From contig OZ024900.1 of the NCBI GenBank assembly GCA_964017195.1, forward strand, positions 26,868,429-26,932,428: 64,000 bases of DNA. The letters are read 5' to 3'. Source of the DNA: Siderastrea radians (taxonomy: Eukaryota > Cnidaria > Anthozoa > Scleractinia > Rhizangiidae). The position numbers and the translations under genes were made by a program. Below, one piece after another: positions 55,733 through 64,000 of the stretch (within the stretch, counting starts at the first letter, position 1; the number at the start of each line of letters is the position of its first letter). The notes under the pieces were generated by a model, which searched no databases, was not told the DNA's origin, and saw only the letters and a program-made list of their open reading frames with translations.

Positions 55733-57340
55733 AACAGGAAATGGCTGTCATCAGCGTTGTACTTTAGTTACATTCATTAGTCCTCACCATGTCTCAGCTG
55801 TTAACGGAATCATTGGCCTGAGATACCTGTGGTACTACTCCGCTATATAAAATGCAGTGCAGCGGAGTAGCATGTTTGTTTTTTAATTCTAAAAGAGGGG
55901 TATGTTCTCTTTAAGGGATCCATAAGATCGTATAAACTTGTATATACCGTATAAGGGGAAAAAAGAAAAGAAAAAAAGGAAAGTTCTCACAAAACCTAAT
56001 CGGATTAAAAAAAGCAAGCCAGACTTCTTAGGAGGAACCGAATGACTTTAAAATGAAGTATTTTAACATCAGAACTGAACACAGGCTTGAAAAATAACCG
56101 TTTGGTGTCAAAGAAGATCACGGTCTTTGCAGTAATTCACGTAAGCAATTTTGTGGGTGACGACAGCAACCACTTGTCCATAATAGTGAATTTGTTTTTC
56201 CTGACACGTTGAGTTGTCCCGTACAACACATAAACCCCAGAATCAGCGCTCCTTCAAAGTAGCATTTCGTAAAAAAAGCCACTGAAAAGTTGATTTACGT
56301 ATAAAACACGTGATATTTGTTATTAAGAACTTAGGGGTGTTTGTGTTTTCTCTGATACCAGCAAAGATTTTTTTTGGCTTTGTTAAAGCGTCCTCATTCC
56401 GAGCCACTGTAAACACCACCGTGTTGCTGTTTGTGTGTTGGTGTTGTGGTTGTTTTTATACTAACATTTTTATTAATTCTGTATATAAACAAAGTAACTT
56501 GTTTATTGTATGTAACTATGATTTTATGCAAAGAAATCTGAAATGTGGGGACACAGTAGGCGACAGGTCACAGGGACAAGTGTCTGCAATAAGCTGCCTC
56601 TTATGCACTGTTTAGGAAACATGACGCTTGCTTAGTGCACACAAAGGGATTTTAAGCTGGGAATCCTACATTATGGTGAGGGTAATTGGGAACTAGAATA
56701 AAATAATAACTCTTCCCCACTGGTTGATTTTTATTTTGTTGCGGGGGCAGGTCGCACGAGCAGTGCACATGAGGTGACTGAAAATTTGTCATTTTATCCC
56801 CGTGACCTTGCGGACGAAGTCAAATCAGTTTGAATTTATGCGCCTGTCATGGGGGACAAAATTCTGTTCAGCGACAAGCAGTTTTTTTGTCACACAAAGG
56901 GTATTTTTCCTACGACCTGACTGTGTCCCGACCTTGAGACTATGACCCCAGGTTTTCCAGGAAGTACGTTATCCGAGGAATAAATCGGAATCCGAATTAA
57001 ATTTCTTTCATATCTTTGCAATTATGTCACTGATTTTTCCGTAAACAAAATTTTAATCACATGATCAATTTTTAAACTAAGAAATGAACCACCCGTGGGT
57101 GGAAAGGCCTGATTTTCATTTCAAAACACGCCTGGGATTAACATATCTAGATTTTACGACTCAGCCGGAAGCAGCCACATTTACATTTACATTTATTAAC
57201 TAGCAATATCCCGGAGGGACAGGATCGCTAGTGGGTTAGCAGTCACCAACTGGCGGTCCAGTTGGTCACCGTGTTTGTCACCGTTGTTCCTTTTTATGAA
57301 CAGACTACACAACATTTTGTACACATTTTGTGTAGACGTG
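55733..57340. other. Receptor 3' UTR and downstream sequence
   Basis: The start is presumably 3' UTR. The first AATAAA seen is at 56697-56702, about 965 bp after the stop; this poly(A) site is a guess. No further gene recognised. Confidence 0.4.
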
Positions 57341-57344
57341 CACA

Positions 57345-58485
57345 GTGTGAGCACAGGTCGCCCAAGCTCAAGATGAGAGAAGACGCTCGAGTTGCGAAAC
57401 ATGACCTTTGCTATCAGGCGTGCTATGTTACAAGGCTCTTGACTTATAGACTTATGGGAAATTCACTTTCGTTATCAAAATGCTAAAATGAAGTTATGAG
57501 TGTGGAAATGAACTTCACTTAACTCGACGTGGGATCGTTTGGGCGTCTAATTTGGGCGCAATTCGTGGCCGTTTTCGGCGAGTGTTTGGTTCGGTGTTGT
57601 TCGCGGTGTGTTGTTCCCCTGGTGCTGTGCCTTGTTGTGGGGGGGAGGCTTGCGTGCCCTTAGGATCCCTAGAGCTATGTCAGCTGGAGGTTATGCTCCT
57701 GGTAGTCTCAGCCATGCTGAATTGGTCTACGGGAGAGAGACCAGACTAAACAGCGCCCTGGCCCTCCAGGTTGGGGGTTAAGCGTAGGGCTAACAACCCC
57801 CGGGCCTGCCTTGTGAAAAACACCATGTTACTGAAACCTGAGGCCTTATGTGCCTGTCTGTTGTCATGTTGGCACGCGCGTGACTGGTGGTTTGAATTGA
57901 CCAATAAAAGTGCAGAATGTGATCTGAACTGTCTACCCGGCCGTGTCCACGTAAAAAGTGTAACGCACGGGAAGATCGCCGATAGCAGAATGTTTACCGT
58001 GCGATCACCGTGAAGGCTGAATAGAATGTGGAAATTATGGGGCTTTATGAATAGGGTGTTTTTAGGGCGATTCTGTGCATTGCTTTGTGATGCGAGAACG
58101 ATTTGTGAGACTCGCTTGTCTGGAGTCACCTAACCTGAGTATCAGGCTTTTCTCCTTGCTTTTTTTTTCTTCTCTCAGTAGAGAGGGCCTGATACTCAGG
58201 TTAGGAGTCACCCACCTTCCTTCGTTTTATGTGGCGAAACAACACCGAACCTAAACCTCGGCTTAAACGGCCACGAACTCCACCAACCTCATGTCGAGTT
58301 AAGTGAAGTTCATTTCCACATTCATAACTTTATTTTAGCATTTTGATAAGGAAAGTGAATTTCCCATACAAAGCCTATGAATCGAGAGCCTTGTAACACA
58401 ACACGCCTGATAGCAAAGGTCATGTTTCGCAACTCGGTCGTCGTCTCTCATCTTGAGCTTGGGCTGCCTGTGGTGTGAGTAGCTT
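57345..58485. mobile_element. Inverted-repeat element with arms of about 250 bp
   Basis: Left arm 57345-57600 and right arm 58230-58485 are complementary at a high level (shared CCCAAGCTCAAGATGAGAG, ATGACCTTTGCTATCAGGCG, GAAATGAACTTCACTTAACT and TTCGTGGCCGTTT). The loop is unrelated sequence, with a smaller MITE at 58131-58203. Outer ends and target duplication were not resolved. No transposase. Confidence 0.75.
58131..58203. mobile_element. 73-bp mini-MITE with 9-bp target duplication
   Basis: TAACCTGAGTATCAGGC and GCCTGATACTCAGGTTA are perfect complements around a T/C-rich loop. GGAGTCACC at 58122-58130 and 58204-58212 is a perfect 9-bp duplication, as for the Mutator-like elements here. 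Confidence 0.85.
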
Positions 58486-59634
58486 TAGATTGTGTAAGTA
58501 CACTTGTAAATAGAGATAAACGTGTAAAAAAGATATATTTTAGTAGAATTTGCGAGATTACTTTAGAATGGAACAATTATTATAGAGTTACTACTATGTA
58601 ATCATGTATACCAATATTACCAGATTTCAAGAGATCTTGTGTAACGTATTTCAAACAGGTTGAGTATTGAATTTCACCGCAGTTGACAATTACTTGAACA
58701 GCAACTTAGTTGCACTGTATTTTAGCCTTCGTGTAATGTTCTTTTGAAATAAATACTCTGTACACACATTACACCTCGCCGACAGTCTTTGGCTCTGCTT
58801 TGTTTCTGAATGAATTTTTTGCATTGTGACCTATTTCAAACATAGGCACGCAGTGCGTGCGGAACCGATGTCGTTTTGAACTCGTGAATTTGGGTTGCGC
58901 AGTGAACGGGTGGTGGATGGTGTCGACGGTCTCTACTATGGCCATTGGAATTGGATCGGATTGATGAATTATTGAGCTATTTTGTGTACAAAATAGCTTC
59001 ATAGTCGGCATGCAGCCTCAAGTTTCTGGGAAGGTTGGTTCTTTGGTTGGTTGGTTGGTTGGTTGGTTGGTTGGTTGGTTTTCGGGAGGACCATGTTCGG
59101 CATTCCCGATGACTGTCGAATTTTACTGAAAGGCTAGTTGTCGGGGCGGACCAAAAATGCAGATGAGAACGCACGGAAAATTCCGCTACTAAAGCGGCAC
59201 GACGAAAGTGTCCGGATTTCATTCGCTTGACGTTGGATATTTATATATCAAATAGTAATAGCTGGCTTCCTTGTGATAGACTTCCTTAGAAAACGAATCG
59301 TCAGCACAAACCTGGTTTACACGTGAGCGGAAGCGAGTTCTAGTAAATAATTCGTGGGTTATCTGATATTTATGATGTTCGGTCTAGGAAATATTTGTCA
59401 GTTTCGTTTGTTTTGGTGGATGAGAATTGGAAGAATCCTTTGTACGCATGCGCATAACTTACGTTTGGAGTTAGATGGTTCAACTTTAGAGTGTGAGAAA
59501 TAACGTGACTTCTGTGCAGGGATGTCCCAGAGTAAATGATGGTAAATAGATGGCAAATAGTTTGAAGGTATAAAAAGGGCAGAATCGTGAATTTCGAACT
59601 AAAACGAATTATTGTTCGCACCTTTTGGTAGGTT
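58486..59634. other. Intergenic, microsatellite only
   Basis: Apart from the GGTT repeat at 59044-59080, no gene or transposon was recognised. Confidence 0.45.
59044..59080 (+). repeat. (GGTT)n microsatellite
   Basis: About nine uninterrupted GGTT units, with two further units and a slight interruption just upstream. Confidence 0.95.
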
Positions 59635-59643
59635 TTAAAATTA

Positions 59644-59895
59644 CATTCTCGTCCCCAGAGCCCACGATCCTTTTGGTCTGCGCCAAGGATCGAGACCTCT
59701 GGCAGGGACCGAAGCAGGAAGTCCGCGAATCACGGACTTCCGGCTCTTGTGCGCAGCCTCAGAAATTTGAACAATAACGGTTACTATCGGTTACAAAAAT
59801 GGGCAGCTATTGCGCTTGCGCGTGACCTGGTCCCTGCCAGAGGTCTCGATCCTTGGCGCAGACCAAAAGGATCGTGGGCTCTGGGGACGAGAATG
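59644..59895. mobile_element. Mutator-like MITE, 252 bp, 9-bp target duplication
   Basis: CATTCTCGTCCCCAGAGCCC at the left and its exact complement at the right form arms of about 65 bp. TTAAAATTA at 59635-59643 and 59896-59904 is a perfect 9-bp duplication. A second, central palindrome GGAAGTCCG...CGGACTTCC lies at 59731-59752. Confidence 0.9.
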
Positions 59896-59904
59896 TTAAA
59901 ATTA

Positions 59905-60795
59905 ATGCCCATGCCCATGCCACTTGATCACTAGGTCCGTCAAAGGCACAAGGTCGACAAGGAAAGAGATTGGGTGGGTGGCATAAACGTTGCTCGTTCG
60001 TGCGACTAGCTAAGCGCAAAGTTAGAGGCGACTTACCTGAGAAATGGGTTTCTGGTTAGGCTGCGTGGCGGTAGCGGGATTGTTTGTACAAAGTTTGAGC
60101 GGAAAGATCAGCACGACAATCAAATCAAATCAAAACAATTATCACCTCCAATACGAAGACAAAAACGCAATAGCTTCATGCAAGATTCGTTTCACAGTTT
60201 TATAGACAAAAAAAAATCGGTTATCATTTTTCAGATTACAACAAACGCATAACAACTCTAGCTGCCACAAAAGCCAATAAAAAGCGCCGAAAACGAACTT
60301 ACGACAGTCTCATGAAAGTCTCGTGACTCGCCATTGAACATTGTCTCATCACATGTTTGTACGTGACAAAACACCACTTGTTTACCCAAAACAGTAACCT
60401 GATCTCACGCTCAATCAACATAACTCGTTCTTTACACGTGAAACGACCCACACTAAACGTTATCACATGACTGCCTGGCCGTGCGATAAAATCCCCCACC
60501 CCCCCCCCCCCCCAAAGCAAAATTTGGCCTTGACTTGATCACATGTTCTCCACGTGATAAAATTCACGTTGTTTACCACACAGGCGAACCACTCCATTAT
60601 TCTCGAAATCGCTCATTTAAAATTCCAACGATTCCTTCGCCCATTACCACCTCTCTACATAACAAAACACCCCTTAATATTATTTTCACCCAATTTTGCA
60701 TCTTACTTTCACATCAAAACGCTTATCAAAACAAAATTTATTCGCTGAACACAACCACTGATTTTTGTGTGGCTTCAGCGAAGCTGAGACCACTA
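59905..60795. other. Intergenic, no gene recognised
   Basis: Contains a C run at about 60499-60513. No coding sequence or delimited repeat. Confidence 0.45.
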
Positions 60796-61313
60796 CCGTG
60801 TGGCACCAATATTTTTGCGGGAGTTTAATTTTGCCAATGGCGATTTTTGTGTGTGTGTGTTTTGCAGGACTAATTTTTGCGATTGGGGAAACTGTTTATT
60901 CTTCCTTGGAATTAATTTTTGCGATTTTCTGGAAGCCGCCTTCTATTTGGAATTCTAACATTCTCGTTTTTTGAGTATAAACAATCGAATGCAAGTGAAC
61001 AACATGCAAATGTATAACACGTTAACACGTACCTTCAGACGATCCTTTTCTTTAAAACTTTTAACAGCTTAATACTTGTAATGTACCGACTGCAATTTCA
61101 TTGTATTATTTCTGAATGTTTCGCTTCTAATTTCGTGTTATTTTTGAACGAAAGAGACGGTTTAAGTAAATGGGCACCAACATAATATTACATCACATGT
61201 GAACGGCGATGTTTGGGAATTTTTTTTTTTTCGCGGGAACTTTTTTTTGTGGATCGTGAAAAAACCGCGAAAATTCCAAAAATTTGAATCCCGAAAAAAT
61301 TAGTGCCACACGA
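60796..61313. mobile_element. TA-flanked MITE with repeated TTTTTGCG words
   Basis: CCGTGTGGCACCAATATTTT at the left pairs with AATTAGTGCCACACG at the right. TA flanks at 60794-60795 and 61314-61315. The interior repeats ATTTTTGCGATT (about 60870-60925). Non-coding. Confidence 0.75.
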
Positions 61314-61315
61314 TA

Positions 61316-62309
61316 TGTCAGCACGTGTGATGCTTCTGGCTTTTTTGACAGTTTGCCACGTGACTAGTCACGCAACACTTGCACAAGTCACACAATGGCA
61401 TGATCTTTTCTAACAAGGCACCCTTATTACTCGATTTTAGCCGTGTGTTCCAAAATGTAAGTCCGTGTGAAATAATGTGGAAAATAAAACAGAGCTTATT
61501 TATATATTTGTCTGGATACGGAAGTTGCCACGTTCGTCAAGCATGATGTCACGCAAGAAGAAGACGTACGTTAATTTCAAGATCGGCTATTCTCTTCTGG
61601 TTCAAACATTACAGAATTAATTTTTGTGACAAGTTACGCTTCCTACTAGATCCAAAATATTTGTCCATGGAAAAATAATCTTTATAATAGAAAGCCACAA
61701 AATTAAATTTCAATCCATTAAGCTTCCGAGAAACATCTGAGAATAAGCTTCAGAAAGGACTGTTTTGTATTATTTGGTTTATCCCACATTCACACTGTTG
61801 TCAGATATTTTACAGATTTTATCTCACTTTCTTCTTGTTTTGTCGTAATTTGAAGCCACACTTGTAAGCATTAGCGTACCATCTATTGATCGATGATTTG
61901 TACGAAGCCGTGGGAACGAGGTTGCACAATATCGGACACAGCTCCACTTAGGAGGTAAACTCTGTCTAAAAACCAATACTTTTCGAATGCTCAACGTACT
62001 CAAAAAAAACATCACAATAGTGTGCCTTGGTACACGCACGTTCATTCAATAACCATTTCCGTGCCTCTCATTGACAGCTACAAAATAGCTCACGCACGCT
62101 ATGCGTGTCTATGTTTTATATCTTGTTTTCGAGCTAGGCCGCACGGCCAAAACCAGCCATGCTCCACACATGTTCCGCGTGCAGGACATTTTATCTCCTA
62201 CCTGCCCTACTACGCATTTTTTGCCTTCCAGTGCTGTCAATTGTTTAGGAGTCCTATAAACCAATCGGAAACTCTCTTATGCACATATACTTGTGAGTTT
62301 TAAGGAGTA
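61316..62309. other. Intergenic, no feature recognised
   Basis: AT-rich, no coding sequence or clear repeat. Confidence 0.45.
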
Positions 62310-62318
62310 GGAGAAACG

Positions 62319-62643
62319 CAACCTCGTCCCCAGGGCCTTCTCCTCGTTCAAAATGGCGGTCGCACAAAAAAACCCTGGCCAAGGCTGCTAAAGTGGCTCC
62401 AAAAATTCGTTAGAATTTCTTCACGTAAACACGATGAAATGACTTCGTTTCGTTTGAACAACGGTTTCCGATTGCAGAAAACAAACAGGGCGTCCATACG
62501 CTGGAAACAACCTCCGAAAACGCCATTTCATCATGTGTCACGTGACAGAATACTCCACGATTCTTGGAGTATTTCAGCAGCCTTGGCCAGGGGTTTCTCC
62601 GACCGCCATTTTGAACGAGGAGAAGGCCCTGGGGACGAGGTTG
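62319..62643. mobile_element. Mutator-like MITE, 325 bp, 9-bp target duplication
   Basis: CAACCTCGTCCCCAGGGCC ... CGTTCAAAATGGCGGTCG at the left and its complement at the right. GGAGAAACG at 62310-62318 and 62644-62652 is a perfect 9-bp duplication. Same family style as the element at 59644 (CTCGTCCCCAG). Confidence 0.9.
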
Positions 62644-62654
62644 GGAGAAACGCC

Positions 62655-62707
62655 CAACCTCGTCACCAGGCTCTTTTAAAACCGAGAAGACCCTGGGGAC
62701 GAGGTTG
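62655..62707. mobile_element. 53-bp minimal copy of the CTCGTCCCCAG MITE family
   Basis: CAACCTCGTCACCAGG and CCTGGGGACGAGGTTG almost abut, leaving about 20 bp between them. The 9 bp on each side (AGAAACGCC and GGAAAGGCC) agree at 7 positions, a possible decayed duplication. It lies 12 bp from the larger copy. Confidence 0.7.
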
Positions 62708-63467
62708 GGGAAAGGCCGACTCTGGTGTACCGCATGGGAGATGTAGTTTTTCTTCTCTTAAAATTAAGATCCCTTCTATTTAGGAGCTCAAAATGGGAAG
62801 AAATCCAGCCGAGGAATAATCACCCTCTCAGAAGAAGACATGGAGCTCTTTAAAGCAACGAAAAGCCGTTTCGCGTTGAGATCCTTTCTATTTGCAAGCC
62901 CCTAACCTAAAGTCTGTAAAGTTTGCTCTAAAATGTAACCTAACCACGGACTTCAAATAGATTTTACAAGACCTGGGTAAACGCTACAGTACGGTAAATG
63001 TTGTTTTTAAATATTGATTTGCTTTTTAAAAATTGTTTAACTGAACGTTTGACCCAGATTTCTCCAATTTTTGTAATTTTGTTCGCAAAGCCGCTCCTTG
63101 ATTTTCACGGATTATTTTTGTTTGTAGTGTGACGCATGTATCACGCGGAATTATTTTGTTGGTGCTGCGACATTTTTTGGAACATGATCTTAACACTTGG
63201 ACAGATCAAGCGGTTGAAACACGTGATCACGTGAACTTGATGTATTCTTTCGGTTTTTTTTTTTGTACGGAATATGTTTTTGGATTTCAGCTTTGAAATC
63301 CGTTCGGTTGCCAGATATCTGTATTTTCGATGGAGAGGTAAAATTCAAGACATTGATTAGCCCGGTCACCATTGAGCAGACCTGAAGTGCCTGCAAAAAT
63401 TTTATGCCCGTGAGCACGCACGCAAGAAAATAGAAAGTTTTTTGCTGCCCAAAAGTAAATATACTGT
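62708..63467. other. Intergenic, no feature recognised
   Basis: No gene found; probably the 3' side of the helicase-bearing repeat that follows. Confidence 0.35.
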
Positions 63468-64000
63468 TTATTTGAATAATATTTTTGGCTGGAAAAGCTT
63501 TCTGTCGTTTATTCTGTGTGTTTTCGTGATGAGCAATGCTTCGTTAACACGGTCTAATTTGCATAAGCGGGTTGAAATTTGATATACCAAATTCAGTTTA
63601 TGCCAAACACGCAAAGACACGTTTATGCTAGGCTCGATTTCCGCCGCTCTCCCGAGTCCGGTCTTTGTTCCTCCCCGAGAGAGACAAAAATGACTCGGGT
63701 GAGCCATACACGATTTGGCATTCCCCGCGTTCCACCAGTTGCTTGGCCTTTTCTGTTCGTCCCCGATAAACAGTCTGATTCCAACAGGCTTCAGGTACCA
63801 CACTTGGTCTTGCATAAGAGAAGCCAGAGGAGAAATCACAAGGGCGATTGATTTCGCATTTGACAAAGGTCTCACGGTGTCAAACACAATCGGGGCTGAC
63901 TGAAAAATCAATGACTTTCCCGATCCTGTTGGTTGAACAACGAACACATCTAAGCCGCTAACTAGCTTTTCCAGTACCTCCCGCTGTGAATCTTTTAAAT
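63468..64000 (-). pseudogene. RecQ-like helicase fragment, runs off the right edge
   Basis: Minus strand from the window end: LKDSQREVLEKLVSGLDVFV, Walker A QPTGSGKS, then LVISPLASLMQDQV (motif Ia region) and FIGDEQ. After a frameshift near 63765 the other frame continues with LVERGECQIVYGSPESFLS, the expected next RecQ block, then a stop. So it is a frameshifted, truncated copy. Such helicase pieces are common in transposons of marine invertebrates. It differs from the copy at 22184 (LPTGFGKS) and so derives from another element family. Confidence 0.8.

Noticed and set aside
1..64000. A new multi-gene defence, metabolic or signalling system
   Set aside because: Apart from two well-known host genes, the coding content is transposon remnants; no clustered unknown genes were seen.

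Overview
This is eukaryotic nuclear DNA, AT-rich, intron-rich and crowded with transposons. The gene content and the repeats (piggyBac, Kolobok, Mutator-like, hAT, BEL/Pao, Gypsy and RTE elements, tRNA-derived SINEs) suggest an anthozoan cnidarian, most likely a coral or sea anemone. That assignment is inference; no ribosomal or mitochondrial marker is present.

Two host genes are supported, and neither appears as one long reading frame because both are split into short exons. (1) Minus strand, 34447 down to 1343 and on past the left edge: the first seven coding exons of fumarylacetoacetase (FAH, last step of tyrosine breakdown). (2) Plus strand, 34824 to 55732: a complete seven-exon, 511-codon TGF-beta/activin type I receptor serine/threonine kinase whose L45 loop is of the ALK4/5/7 (Smad2/3) kind. 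The two start codons lie head to head, 376 bp apart, so the genes probably share a bidirectional promoter. All splice phases agree.

Most of the rest is mobile DNA inside introns. FAH intron 5 (3316-18218) holds a broken Gypsy element carrying a SINE, a broken BEL/Pao element carrying a 5'-truncated L1/Tx1-like LINE, and a second broken Gypsy. FAH intron 2 (21487-34179) holds a 9.4 kb Kolobok-like element (TTAA target sites, RecQ-like helicase remnant). Nested inside that is an RTE-like LINE, itself split by a 4.0 kb palindromic DNA transposon (which in turn holds a piggyBac-type MITE) and by a 0.58 kb element. A minisatellite and a Mutator-like element follow. Receptor intron 2 (36177-48955) holds a hAT transposase pseudogene split by two insertions (one containing a third), a DD37E Tc1/mariner copy, several MITEs and a SINE. 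Receptor intron 5 holds a 2.7 kb Mutator-like element.

Downstream of the receptor (55733-64000) are more short inverted-repeat elements, several with 9-bp target duplications, and a second, unrelated RecQ-like helicase fragment at the right edge. I found no RNA gene other than tRNA-derived SINEs, no CRISPR array, and no convincing new multi-gene system. The most unusual object is the 4.0 kb element at 24649-28673, whose two ends both appear to derive from the same 5' end of an autonomous transposon.
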